In this document: positions 29,367 through 42,904 of the stretch, one piece after another
Layout of the letters: the number at the start of each line of letters is the position of its first letter
How positions within the stretch are numbered: the stretch's first letter is position 1
Notes under the pieces: model-generated
The model's database searches: none
Told to the model about the DNA's origin: nothing
What the model saw: the letters and a program-made list of their open reading frames with translations, nothing else
NCBI GenBank assembly: GCA_028551475.1
Contig: CM052355.1
Coordinates: 372,001-436,000, forward strand
Source of the DNA: Casuarina equisetifolia
Taxonomy: Eukaryota; Streptophyta; Magnoliopsida; Fagales; Casuarinaceae
Direction: 5' to 3'
Length of the DNA: 64,000 bases
Position numbers and translations under genes: made by a program

Positions 29367-32300
29367 TACAATTAATTTATATGTGTGATGTGCATTTTTG
29401 TTTCACACATTTGGTATGGTAATTTTGTTATATGCATTTTTGATTTAGCATAAATTATACCATAAAGAATTGCATACTATTTAATTATGCACATATTTTT
29501 GAATAAATAGTATGTTATTTGTGCAACACTTGGTTGTTGTTATTTTGTGTAATTCAATGACGAATGCCTCACGTCGATTTGTGATTTGAATTACATATTT
29601 TGAAATGAGTAATATTTTGATTTAAATTCGTAGTACAAGTTGGTCTTGTGATTTAGTTAGGTAGTGACTACCAAAGTGGCATAACTTGACTGGGTTATGG
29701 GATTTCAATTTTGTGCTGAAGTAGGATTTCTTCGATTCTGGTGTATAGTTATACTTCCAACGGAGGTGACTATGTATTGAAATTTGAAGAATAACATAGT
29801 TTGTATGTGTGAGTTTTGTTGATCTAAGTAGTCTATACATCCAAAGGTGGTGAACTATAAGGGTGTGGTATTGGCTCATGACTACTACTATGTGAAGAGT
29901 GTTATAATTTTTGTGTCATTCATTCAGCCCAAAGGTGTTTGATGATGATGTAAGCTCTCATTTGGTTTACTCACTAGATGCTAATTTTCTTTTGCATCGT
30001 TTTTGTTAGTCATCTTCTCTATAAACAATGTTCAAGTCACTGTTGAGGTTCTTACTGGTGCTAATTACAAGAAGTGGAAGGAAGATATCTTATTTGCTGT
30101 GGAAGGAGTAGAGATTGAAACTACTCTCAAGATGGATAAGCCTGCTAATTTGACTCTAGAAAGTACTAAAGAGCAAAGGCTTAACTATGCTAAATGGGAA
30201 AGATCTAATAAGTTTTGCCTTCTGACTATGAAGAGGACTATCCAAGAACACCTTAAGTGTGATTATCCTGAGGAATGCACAGCTAAAGAATTTTTTGAGG
30301 CTGTTTCACAACGCAACCGAGTGTCTTCTCATGTTGAGATAAGTTCCTTGATGCAAGTTCCTTTCAGTATGAGGTATGATGGAATTGAGAACATCAGAGA
30401 TTACATTATGAGAATGTTGCAATATCAGATGAGGCTTAAGGCTTTAGGAATGGTATTTTCTGAGCAGAGTATTGTGCATCAAGCTTTAATTATCTTTCCT
30501 ATTAATTATACCATTATCAAGACATCCTATAACAACAGTTTGCAGGATTGGACTATTGATGATCTGATAGAGAAGCTTATAGCTGAAGATAATAAGTTAA
30601 AAAATGAAAAGTCTCATTCAACTTTGTTTTCTCAAGCATCCAGTTCTAATAAAGGAAAGAGACCCTTAAATCAGCCTTAGTGGGAGCATAAAGTTAATCA
30701 ATCTCAGAGGGGGCAGAAAGTTACTCAACCTAACAATAAGGTCCTAGGACCTTCTGATTCTAATAATAATAACAGGTTAGCAGTAAATATGAAGAATATT
30801 CAATGTTTATTCTACAAAAAAATGAGACATATGAGGAAAAACTGTCATAAGTTTAAGAAATGGTTAGCTAAGCGTCAGGGTAAAGGGGTTCGTAAACAGG
30901 AGGAAGCCAAACCTTGATGAAAAGTACCTATATGTTGGAAACAACCAGAAAGTGGAAGTAAAGCTCGTTGGAGATGTCATCCTTCTTTTGGATAGTGGTT
31001 TTAGGATGACTTTGAATATAACTTTTTATGTACTGTTGTTTAGACGGAATTTGGTTTCACTTTCTGTACTTGACAGTTTTGGATCTGTATTTGAATTTAA
31101 GAACACAGTTGTTACAATATTTTATAATGCAAGTTTGATTGGCAATTGTGTTATGTCAAATGGCTTGTATAGATTGGTTTTATCTCCACATGAAATTTAT
31201 GTTGCTTCTACTGTTGATAAAAATGTTTCCAAAAGACCTTTTACTAAGGATTTGTCTTACACATTGTGGCACAAGAGACTTGGCCATATCTCTAGAGATA
31301 GAGTGGACAGGTTGATCAAATCCAATATTTTACCTATTCTTAATAATGATCTGGAGGTTTGTGTAGACTGTTGTAGAGGTAAGCTAACCAAAATAAAGAA
31401 GAAAAATATAGCTCATAATTTTGAATTGTTAGAAGTGATTCATACTGATATCAATGGTCCTTATCGAGTAACTTTGTGTGGTAATGCATACTTCATTACA
31501 TTTATTGATGATTTCTCTCGTTATGAATATGTTTACTTGATTAAGGAAAAATCTGAATCACTTGAAAAATTCAAAGTGTTCAGAACTGAGGTTGAAAAGC
31601 AGTCAAGGAAAAGCATAAAGATTGTTAGATCTGATCGGGGTGGTGAATATTATGGCAAACATGATGATGTAGGCCAGATTATGGGTCCATTTGCTCAATA
31701 TTTATAGAATTCTGGGATAATTGGACAGTTTACTATGCCTGAAAACCCTGAACAGAACGGTGTAGCTGAGAGGCGAAACCGTACCCTCATGGAGATGGTT
31801 AGATGTATGATGAGAACTAATCTACCACTTTTTCTATGGGGAGAAGCTTTGAAGACTGCTATGTATATTCTCAATCGTGTTCCTACTAAGGTTGTGCCAT
31901 TAACTCCTTTTGAATTATTTATAGGACGCAGACCTAACCTGAATCATCTAAAGGTTTGGGGATGTCCTACAGAGGTCCGATTATATAATCCAACCTTAGG
32001 CAAGTTGGATTCTAGAACAGTCAAATGTTATTTTGTGTCTTACCCAAAGTATTCTAAAGGGTATCATTTTTATAACCCTACTAGAGGTGCTAGAATTGTT
32101 GATTCCTTAACAGCTAAGTTTCTGGAACTTGATGTTGCAGAAAGTGGTACTAGTTCTCTAGTAATAGAGAATAGTAATGATGTTGATATGAGTATACGGT
32201 ATCCTTTATCTATTCAGTTAGATGCAGTTGTGCAGGAACCTGCTGTTGGCACAACATTTGTAGAGGTTTCACTTGTTCAGAATTAGGATACAGACATTCC

Positions 32301-34578
32301 TCCTCTTAGGAGATCTAACAGGGAGAAAAGACCTGCTATTCATCCTGATTATCTGGTTTATCTTGGAGAACATGACTATGACATAGGTGTTATTGAGGAT
32401 CCAGTGACTTATACTCAAGCTATTTCTAGCCTTCAGTCTGAATTTTGGATAGATGCCATAAAAGATGAAATGCAGTCTATGAAGCATAATCATGTTTGGG
32501 ATCTAGTTGAGTTACCTAAGAATTGCAAGCCCATTGGTTGTAAGTGGGTATTTAAGACTAAGAAAGACTCCAAAGGAAAGATAGAAAGGTTTAAGGCCAG
32601 ATTAGTTGCCAAGGGATTCACTCAAAGAGATGGAATTGATTATAATGAGACATTCTCACCAGTTTCATCTAAGGATTCTTTTAGGATGATAATGGCTTTT
32701 GTAGCACATTTTGATATGGAGTTGCTATAGATGGATGTTAAGACGGCTTTTCTGAATGGGAATCTTGATGAAGAGGTCTATATGCTTCAACTAAAGGGTT
32801 TTGTAGAAGGTAATTCTGATGAACTTGTTTGTAGACTTAAGAAGTCAATTTATGGTCTTAAACAAGCTTCTAGACAGTGATATTTGAAGTTTGATACTTA
32901 TATTACATCTTGTGGTTTTGTTGAAAACCTTGTTGATCATTGCATATACACTAAGGTCAGTGAGAGTACGCCGATTTTCTTGATTCTTTATATGGATGAT
33001 ATCTTGCTTGCATGCAAAGATATGACGTTACTTCAAGAAACTAAAAGACTTTTGTCTTTAGAGTTTGATATGAAGGACCTTGGTGAAACATCTTTTGTCC
33101 TAAGCATTGAGATCTTTAGAGATCGTTCACGCCGTATTTTGGGTCTTTCTCAGAGAACATATATTGATCGTGTTTTAGCCAGATTTAATATGCAAGATTG
33201 CAAACTTGGCAATGTTCCTGTTCTTAAGGGTGGAAAGTTACATTTGATGCAATGTCCTAAGAATGATGCTGAGAAAGAATTGATGAAAAATGTACCATAT
33301 GCTTCAATAGTTGGCAGTTTTATGTATGCACAGGTTTGTACAAGACTTGATATTGCCTTTGCTACAAGACTTCTTGGTAGATTTCAGTCTAACCCAGGTC
33401 ATGATCATTGAGTTGCTACCAAAAAGGTTATGAGGTACTTGAAAAGAACAAGAGATTATATAGTTATATACAGACATGTAGACAACTTACAGTTAGTGGG
33501 TTATTCAGATTCAGATTATGCAGGCTGTTCTGATGATTTGAAGTCTACGTCTGGTTATGTTTTCATGATAGCTGGTGGTGCAGTTTCATGGAAAAGTTTT
33601 AAACAAACTATGGTCACATCTTCCATTATGCACGCTGAGTTTATAGCTTGTTATGGAGCTTTCATACAAGCTGTTTGGATGAAAAATCTCATAAGACAGA
33701 TGATCTCATTTGATTTTATTGATAGGCCGATTCTGTTGTACTGTGACAATAGTCCAGTAGTGTTGTTTATTAATAACAACAAAAGTATTAAAGGGGCCAA
33801 GCACATTGAGATCAAGTATTTGACTATTAAGGAGTTAGTTAAGAAAGGTGACATTATTGTAGAGTTAATCAGCACAGATGCTATGTTAGCTGACCCACTC
33901 ACTAAAGGACTTGCTCCTGTAATGTTTTCTAGACATGTTGTAAACATGGGACTAGTAGCGTCTTTGGATGCTTTTGTTTAGTGGGAGTTATTGTTCTATG
34001 ATATTTTGTTATGTAGTAAATTTTGTTTTACTTATATTGCCTGTAGTATGTTGTTTTCATAGAACATGTGTTTTTGTATGATAGGTATTAAAGACTTAAG
34101 GGATGTGCAACCTTAAGCATTTGGTTGGGGCATTTATTGATAAGCCATATTTTGATGTCTTGTAGCACTTAAATTTATACTCGAGTATTACAAACAAGAC
34201 ATAATGGTTCATTTGAACCTTCTATAGTTCTTCGATGACTGTATGTCAATAACTGTGTATGTCAATTTTAGGGAGAACTAGGACTGACAACAATGATAAC
34301 ACATAAGGTTATTTACCTAGTGTTATTTGTTTGCCACACTACCATACTTAATCCATGTTAGTAGAATGGATAGCCCTTATGACTATGGTTGAGGCTGTGT
34401 CTTTTATTGGCATAGTTACTGCTATGATATTTGAGGGTTTTGAAACTTTATCGGACCGGATTTGCAATAAGGAACTGTCGTTGGACCAATATAAAACCTT
34501 TTTTAAAATTATTTTCATATATAACTTATATTAATATTATATTTGTTTTATGCACATTGATATGCCCAAGTGGGAGAT

Positions 34579-35212
34579 TGTTAGCTTATTTTTGTAAGCT
34601 CATGTAATGTGAGCTTTATCAATGAGCATAAACAATTCTCTTATGAAGGTGTATTAATGTAATTAATATTGGTTAAGTTAATTAGACAGATTTTGACCTT
34701 AATTGCGAGTATGGTGCTAGCCAATGTGGGCTTTAGTGCACTTTATAGAACTGTGATGTGTCAAGACTATTTAGTAAGCATGTTTTATGATATATCGGCT
34801 AAGTCCCCCCTCTAGCTTAAATTATGTGCATTAGGGTTAGTATATGGAATCAATGTTTGTAGTAGGGATATAATGGTCATTTTCATAATGATCTACTATT
34901 CACGGATATTATTTATATATCCGTTAAAGAGAAGTCCTTCTCTTTTTTATGTTGTCTCCTTTTGAACTTGCTGTCCCGACCATTTTTGCTCCTTCGTGTG
35001 TGATTCTGATTCCATTTTTTGATCCCGGCTTCACATCGGCTAGCACAGTTAAGAATAGAAGGTAAGATCTTAGCTCAAATCCTTCTATAAAGATGCAATC
35101 ACCTTCAGGTACATTTTTCTCGTTTTGTTTATTTCATTTTAACTCATTATCAACTTATAATTGATGTTAGATCCTGTTTTGAGTCTTGTTTGAGACGTAT
35201 TAGATACCTACA
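34579..35212 (+). repeat. 3' LTR of the Copia element
   Basis: This copy is 634 bp, preceded by the purine tract aagtgggagat and followed by the target-site copy ggata. The transition-rich differences from the 5' LTR fit decay of methylated cytosines. Confidence 0.95.
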
Positions 35213-35417
35213 GGATATTGAAAATTTAATGCATAAGGAAGTAAGATTTTTTAGGGCTAGTTTATTTGTTGCACTAAAAGATCAAATTCACACCGGTATA
35301 CAGCTCAAGCCAGGGAATGATGGACTTTCATTGCCTGCACATAGAGCTTTACTAGTATATCTCTCTCTGTCTCTCCCTCTCTCCTCGCATATCTATGTAA
35401 TGGCTCTTAGTTGAAAG

Positions 35418-36250
<833 letters not shown>

Positions 36251-36257
36251 GCACAAA

Positions 36258-36437
36258 GATGGGCTTGCAACCTTGGGACGAGCCCATTTGTTTTCAAGGC
36301 CTAATTCCCTTGGAAACAAAGGTGGGCTTAAGATCTCATGATAGGCCCATTCTTTTGCAAGGCCCAATTCACTTTGGAACGAAAGTGGGCCTACGATCTT
36401 ATTACCAGCCTATTTCTTTGCCAAGGCCAATCTGGGC
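36258..36437 (+). repeat. About three imperfect tandem repeats of roughly 60-65 bp
   Basis: Three blocks begin gatgggctt / ggtgggctt / agtgggcct and each continues with a gagcccatt-, ggcccatt- or agcctatt-like phrase, then ttttgcaaggccc- and ttggaac-like phrases. They sit where the unit 2 copy stops matching unit 1. Confidence 0.6.
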
Positions 36438-36709
36438 CTAGCTACAATTCGGTATTTTTCCTATGGTTGTACACTCCAATAATTTACCTTAATTAACATA
36501 AAATTTGCTTTAATAACTACCCTAAAATATAATCTAGCCACTCAATACTTAACTTGAACACCTTCCATGCACTCAAACTACCTACTAAGCAATTCACCTA
36601 ATCAAACATGGCAACCAATAATACAAGTAATAGAACCAATACCATCACCCCTAAATACCACAAATTTATAGACATTCATCATTGCTTAATTTACTTTCCC
36701 CCTTAAAGT
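36438..36709. other. Unassigned insert sequence in unit 2
   Basis: AT-rich DNA without a match in unit 1; no coding stretch. It belongs to the block (36260-39000) that replaced the last sororin exon region in this copy. Confidence 0.4.
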
Positions 36710-38338
36710 TGTCATGATTCATCCACATATAAGATATGAAGTCTTGAAAGAGAAAGATAGAATAGGATTTTAAAAAAATAAAGATTGGATAAAGCTTTTA
36801 AAATGTTCAAGATAAGAAAAAGTTTTTAAAATATTTAAGATAAGATAAAACTTCTAGAAGTTTTAAAATAAGATAAGTTTTCTAGAAGATAAAATCAAAA
36901 TTACAATAAGACTCAAGAAGATAAATGATGAGATTCTATTAAAAAGGGCTAGGGGCCAAGAAAAAAGCATCTAGAAATCTAGAGTCAAGAGTCTACAAGT
37001 GGTTTTATTAATTAGGATTTAAGTAATTATTTAGTGCAATTAGCCTTTCATAATTTCTCAATGTAATTAACTTTCAATTATTTTTTAATTTTGTCTAATA
37101 TTTATGCAATTATTATGAGATATAGTTCTTTTGATTCCTTTATTGTTTCTATTGAGAATTATCAAGATTATGACAAGCGGTATCCAAAGCCTTGACTTGG
37201 CACCTATTATGCACAACCAATTTTGAAACACCATGGAAAATATAGTTAATAAAATAGAAAAGAATATCTCTGACTTGATGGAAACCTAAAAGCTAAGGAT
37301 GGCCCAATTAAGTCAATAAGAAAAGGTAGAAAAGTTGTCATTGAATGATGTTAGAACCAATGTAAACGAGGAGGAACTACCTCCCATCCATGACCAAGCC
37401 TAAATTAATGACCAATACATTGTGGAAAAGATAGTTGCTTAACCATGTATCTCAATCTTTTTTATACCAAGAGTTCAATTGCTTTCCTTTAGATAGAAAC
37501 TAGGCTATGCATTACAAATTGGTGCTTTTTGCCACAAATGGGATTGAATTTGGTGTCAAACAATAAGGATAGGAGGGGCACAACATTGCAATTAAGTGAT
37601 GGATAAGTTGTGACAAAGAGATTGCATGGTAGAACACAATAAGAAAGAGCTAGAGGGACTCCTATGTGTAATTGGTTGTGGAAAATAGTCACTTGATCTA
37701 TCTGACACATAGGTTGTCAAACCACTTTTCCGCCATGGGGAAAGGCCATTGAAAGGTATTTAGTGAGTGACTTTTTTAGGGATTCAAAAGCCTCTTATTC
37801 GTTTAGGCTTCATTTTGTTAGTCCTTTATTTTTTAGATAGGTATTTTCTAATCTTAACTTTGGAGGACAATGATTTGATGGAAAAGTGGATATTGTCATG
37901 ATCTATCCATATACGAGATATGAATTTTGGAAAGAGAAAAATAAGATATGATTTTTAAAAGATGAAATATTAGATAAAGCTTTTATAAAGTTCAAGATAA
38001 GATAAAGCTTCTAGAAAATTAAGACAAGATAATGTTCTACAAAAATAAAAGAAAGTTGTAAAAGGACTCTAAAAGATAAAAGTAGAATTGTAGTAAAACT
38101 CAAGAAGATACATGATAAGGTTTAATAAGAAAAATGGTTATGGACTAAGGAGAAGGCATTCAAAAATCTAGAGTTAAAAGTATTCAAGTAGTTTTATCAA
38201 TTAGAATTTAAGTAATTCCTTTATGTAAGTAGCTTTTCATATTTTTTTAATGCAATTAACTTTCAATTTTTTTCTAGTATTATGAAATGTTTATCCAATT
38301 ACTAATTGTTTCTATTGAAAATTGGCAAGATTATGTCA
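36710..38338 (+). mobile_element. Small non-autonomous LTR retrotransposon, old
   Basis: Two related direct repeats of 466 bp (36710-37175) and 445 bp (37894-38338) both begin TGTCATGAT and end in GATTATGNCA, with TG...CA ends. Directly after the left repeat, gcggtatccaaagcc resembles an initiator tRNA-Met primer-binding site. The 718-bp interior holds only a scrap of gag-like coding sequence. No clean target-site duplication was found. The repeats differ by many substitutions and several gaps, visibly more than the Copia LTRs, so this element is much older. It looks like a TRIM- or LARD-type derivative and is broken. Confidence 0.75.
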
Positions 38339-38999
38339 AAAACATATAGATAATGATAAAGACCTTAATCATCTTCCTTCTTTCTTTCCATCTATTTCTC
38401 TCACTTTACTTACTAACAAAACAACACTACTTAATAAGCACAAAACCCATAGATCTAATTGATTTCTCTTTAGCTAATGATTACATAAATTTAATTTAAA
38501 ATCAGCACTTACAAAACCAAAAATCAACAAATACAATTGGTTTTAGTCATCTTGACAATAGAGAATACAAAATGCAAAATAACTGCTAGAAACAACTAGC
38601 ATTAATCATCAAGACAATAAAGAATACGAAATATAGTGTAATTGCTAGAAACCATGATGGGCTCTAATAACCAAAAGTATTCATAATACTTCTTTCAACT
38701 ATCAACAAATAATACACAATAAAAAAAAAGCTTAATAGATTAAGTATAAAGAAGACTTATGAAAGTCTAGTATCATTTTTATCAAAAGGAGACTCAAACC
38801 TTTTTATCTCATTCAAAGAAAACACATACCTTTAAGAAACCAAAGTCTTAAAATTCTCCAAAATATCCTCCCTTTTAATTCACCTTTGTTTCTAAAATAG
38901 AAGTTAAAAGGGTCCTAAACCCTTTTAAAAAACATTGTCACTTAATACCTTAAAGGTTTAAATTAAATTTGGGCTTTTTTCTATAAAAAATATAAAAAT
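38339..38999. other. AT-rich insert sequence in unit 2
   Basis: It has no match in unit 1 and no gene. A short imperfect direct repeat (gacaatagagaatac... / gacaataaagaatac...) of about 70 bp is visible at 38560-38660. Confidence 0.45.
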
Positions 39000-39516
39000 G
39001 CAAAAGTAAAAACTATGACTATCCCAAATGTGGTTCAAATATTTATGCATTATTCCCATAATCTCAGTAGCAAAATGATCTTTTTCCTCACCAATTTAGA
39101 CGTTATACCAAACAAAAATAACACCTTCCTTACTATCAATACTTTTTTTATGAAATTGAATGCAACAAAATGCCTTCCTAGAGTTACATTACCTAATCTA
39201 TGTATAAATTAAGGCCAAGAAAAAAAAACATGCACTTTAAAAATGACTTGTCTAAGGTGTTTTACCAAGTATAACATTATCTTAAAGTTTGATTTTGTAT
39301 GGGAAAAAAAACCTTTAAAAAATCATATCTAAAGTTGAAGAAAAAGAAATGAGTAGAGAGAACATAATACCCAAATTAACAAGAAATTTGAGTTAATATA
39401 GCCTTTAGATGCCCCATTTTATGAGGCATTGTACATGCCTCAGATTAGCCTTTTTATTCATCTTTGTCTATGTTGTTCCTAATTTGGAGGCAAGGAAGAC
39501 ATACAACTATGTTAAT

Positions 39517-39670
39517 AAACTGATGCATTTCAAGGGTAGGAGAACTCATCTTAGAAAACCGGCTTGCCAGGTGAAGGAACCTATGCCCTTATAAGTTCCA
39601 TAATATCCCTTTAGTTGCCCAATATGGGACTTTAAGGTATAAAGGCGTACCACTAGCCATGGACCTATAT
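39517..39670 (-). mobile_element. Short insertion, LTR/TRIM-like, in the sororin duplicate
   Basis: About 154 bp present here is absent from the matching place in unit 1 (near 21512). It contains gcccaatatgggacttta, the reverse of the agtcccacattgggc phrase seen in the solo LTR at 7432, and accggcttgcc, which recalls its accggttttt. Clean ends and target duplications were not resolved. Confidence 0.4.
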
Positions 39671-40119
39671 CATGAACATAGTAAACAGTGAAAGAATGGA
39701 GCATGGTTAAATTCACAACCACGGTAAGCCTTAACCTAATGAAATTAGAGTGTGGACAAAGAAAAAAAAAATAAAAGGTAAAAATCAGAATACCATTATT
39801 CAATACCAAAAAAAAAAAATGCACTTTGTACAAATGCCTTTATCTAACATCACATCTTTTGAAACCAATAAGATTTTAGTCTATATGCATACACAAGACT
39901 TCAATTTTTTAACTCTTTAAAGCCTTAATATTCCAATATTGTAGGTTTTTACATGTTCTAATATTGTAAGCTCTTACTCTCTATAACACCTTAATTTAAG
40001 AGTATTTGCAAAAATAGTTACCATTAGTATAAAAATAATTTCAAGCAAGGTATAAAAATTACAAAATATTTTTAGTCTTGGATCTCTATTTGTCCATGTT
40101 AATTTTTTTTGCACTAATT

Positions 40120-41635
40120 GTAAAAAAACAACATATTCGTAATATAATAGTACTATTATCTTTGTCAAGTAGATCAAATACTAAATTAACTCCATAGTAC
40201 AATGATATATAATCAATGCATAATCAAGCACATTCAAGTTTGATTTCATATATAGAAATCATACAAATATAATATCCAAACAATAAGCTCCAATCCTCTT
40301 GGCTAAGTGCATGAGAAGTATAATTATCTATTCATGGAGACAACTTAGAAATTGAAACATAGCATAAGCTAATTGCAAATTAAAATCTATTTTTCTAAAC
40401 AAGCAAACAACAAATTATGCCTTCTACCTAACTCACCTCCTTTAATAGATCACTAAAAGTCCCTTATTATTTATTAAAATAAAATAAAAAGACAACCAAC
40501 AATCCCTAGATTGTCAAATCATTGCCATAATCCAACATGTTGCAATTTTACTACATGCCCAATGAACAACAGTTAGTTTTTACAAATCCTCTAGAAAATA
40601 CAATCAATTAGAGAATAAGAAGGATGGAAAGATTGACACCCACAAATAATATGAGAAATCAAGATCTACGGTTTCAATCTAAGCTATTGATTCACAAGGA
40701 TTACATAATAATAATCTTAATTAATAATAACAAACCTAATGTAGATATTCAACTAGCTAAATAATGAACAATCTTAAACATAAATAGATTTTACTAAAGG
40801 AATGTGGAATGAATGCTTGAATATACTTGTTATTCTCACTTTCTCATTCTATATTTTCTTCTCCCTTTAAATTAATCAACTCACTTCATCAACATAATGT
40901 TCTTCTCAGCTTGTAAAATGGTTGATTGTCCTTCATCTTTAGGTTTGTATGTTGACATTAAATTAAATCTCTCAAAATAATCAAATATCTTTTCAAGCTA
41001 TACTATGTTTATGCTTGAGACAATACTCTTTCCTTCATTCTTTATTATGGTTATTTAATTTTATTTGTACAATTATTTTATCCTAAGTAATACAATGTTA
41101 TCCTAGTGGTTTTTAGTAAATCAGGCACACAAGCTAGACTTTCCACTTACATGAACTAAACTTTTGAACTCAAGCTATGTATGAAACACAAGTTACACTT
41201 TATATGGGCTCAATTTATTTATACCTCTTGAAATCTATGTCACAACATGAATCTATTAAAGCACTTGGTCCATAAACATAAATACATAAGGCCATATAAA
41301 TATTTCCATAAAATTATAAAATAATATCCCAACAAATATTGTTATGAGACCATAAGGGATATTCACCAAAATACAACTACATTAAATAAGATTAGAAGAT
41401 CATAGAAGAACTAATCCAAAAATTCATTAAATAGTTGATGATTCCTCAAATAATTTTTTTAATATATGTTTATTCACAAAGCCCATCAATCAACTTCAAC
41501 AAATATTTTCATAGATAGACCTATATAAATAAATATGATACACTGAATATATTGCTTAAGCCATGAAAATATTAATGTAATCAATGACTAATCATCAAAC
41601 TTACTCATTATAAAAAATATCAACACATAACACAA
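40120..41635. mobile_element. 1.5-kb insertion in unit 2, class unknown
   Basis: The paired unit 1 sequence (around 21925) is uninterrupted, while here 1,516 bp intervene between two copies of cactaatt (40112-40119 and 41636-41643), an apparent 8-bp target-site duplication. The insert is AT-rich with no protein-coding stretch and no obvious terminal inverted repeats. An 8-bp duplication would fit a hAT-type non-autonomous DNA transposon, but without terminal repeats this stays a guess. Confidence 0.45.
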
Positions 41636-42062
41636 CACTAATTTGTTCAATGATTGCGTGATTGGGACTAATTATTTAGAAGCACTAAAGAAGCCAATAA
41701 ATCCTGCCAATGAACATATAGTACATAACACTACCAAAGCCTATTTAACACAAGATCCTAATGATGCCACTTAATGTCATTGTCATGCTTTCTTAAATCT
41801 AGATGCCTAATATATGTTCTTTCTCTATCTACACAAATTTTAGAATGAACTGTAATTGAATGCATGGCACTAGTAAAAGCACAATCTACACCCCTGTAAC
41901 AAGATGTTCTTTGTTTAAGGATCCTTAATAAAACAACAATCATAGTCAAACTCTATCTTGCAAAGGTAGTCATTAATGAGGCATGAGACAAATAGTAAAT
42001 TTTGAAAAATATCAAGAACAACCAACACTTCATTTAGAGGAATATTTCCATTTTTTAACAAA

Positions 42063-42660
42063 ATATTTCTAGTTCTTATTATGGAAGTTTCATTTCCATT
42101 ATCAACCTATAAAGTGTCAGGTCCATTATACAAAGTTGAGTTAAAAAGATTATCTTCATCAATTAGAATGTGTGTTGTTGCACTGAAATCAACAATGCAA
42201 ACTTCTTCTTTCATATTAGTAATATGCATTGCAACAAGGGCCTCAAGCACATTCTTGGAAACTATGGTCAAATCTTTTAAAGTACTATAATGTACTATGA
42301 CCATGCTTTATACTGATCTGGCAAATGAGACAAGCATGGTCTAGATTGTTTTAATTGTTCCAGAGCCGCAACAAGGACCTCTAGCCCTACGATTTGCATT
42401 GGCCATAGGTGCAAACCCTTAACCTTGAAAACTAAATCCACTTTATCCTCTTCCTCACACTCCATTTCTTCCCCTACATAAAGCTCACTTGGTAGAAACT
42501 GCAAGGTTACCATTAGGAGTCAATGAATAGTCCTGGAGATATGTCTCAAAGGCTTAGTTGAGTGATTACATCTAAATGTTGTGGTAGAGGAAGATGAAGC
42601 ATGACTGTTTTGAAGCCTTCGTACTTTCTGCCAAGACCTTTTGAAAGCTAAAATGTTTTC
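42063..42660 (-). mobile_element. Copia-type gag/protease remnant
   Basis: Read on the minus strand, a zinc-knuckle-like CxxC stretch is followed by a region resembling a Copia protease start and then the FNSTLYNGPDTL phrase typical of plant Copia polyproteins. No LTRs were found with it. It is an old fragment with several breaks and lies where unit 2 lost the region equivalent to sororin exon 1 and HIG1. Confidence 0.65.
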
Positions 42661-42904
42661 TTAAGTTAGACAATACACGACTAATGGAGCTCAACTAATT
42701 GAGAAGCCCCTTAAATTCGTTCAAAAATGTGTTTTAGAGGCTTGGTTTCCTTATATGATATAGTTAGGACAAGAGGCCAAATTCTCTTGTTTGGGGTTTT
42801 TTTGGGTATAGAAACATGGAAGTCATCGGTCATATTTTAACATACCCACTCACCATGATTATCAGGTTATAGGACCATCTTGGCACTGAATTATTGGGGA
42901 CGGA
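42661..42904. other. Spacer
   Basis: No match to unit 1 and no gene was recognised. Confidence 0.4.

Larger units (their letters stand above)
28091..35212 (+). mobile_element. Ty1/Copia LTR retrotransposon, both LTRs present, coding part broken
   Basis: The element is 7,122 bp, bounded by two 634-bp LTRs and flanked by a perfect 5-bp target-site duplication ggata (28086-28090 and 35213-35217). A primer-binding site complementary to initiator tRNA-Met (tggtatcagagcc) follows the 5' LTR at 28727. A polypurine tract (aagtgggagat) precedes the 3' LTR. Parts in order are a non-coding leader, gag with a zinc-knuckle-like end (about 30.0-30.9 kb), protease, integrase (about 31.2-32.1 kb), reverse transcriptase (about 32.4-33.3 kb) and RNase H to about 34.0 kb. 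Integrase before RT is the Copia order. The coding part has roughly half a dozen breaks and is a fossil. LTR divergence is about 22/634 (3.5%), suggesting one to a few million years depending on the rate used. Confidence 0.96.
27137..35400 (+). pseudogene. Dead duplicate of the BTB/POZ gene (unit 1 copy), split by a Copia element
   Basis: 27137-28090 matches 42905-45125 of the intact BTB locus (shared 5' flank, then intron 1 and the start of exon 2). 35213-35396 continues the same exon 2 and the start of intron 2. Between them lies a 7.1-kb Copia element. Relative to the intact gene this copy lacks about 1.1 kb that includes exon 1 (missing at about 27625), and it never had exon 3 because the duplication breakpoint lies in intron 2. 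Exon 2 remnants differ from the working copy at about 24 of 180 positions by hand count. It cannot make a BTB protein. Confidence 0.88.
39000..41905 (-). pseudogene. Decayed duplicate of the sororin-like locus (unit 2)
   Basis: 39015-40118 matches 20995-21925 and 41636-41905 matches 21928-22180 of the sororin-like gene, in the same order. The relic of exon 3 is at about 39412-39482 and is degenerate. Exons 1, 2 and 4 are missing or replaced. Insertions found in this copy but not in unit 1 are at about 39517-39670 and 40120-41635. It is non-functional. Confidence 0.82.
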
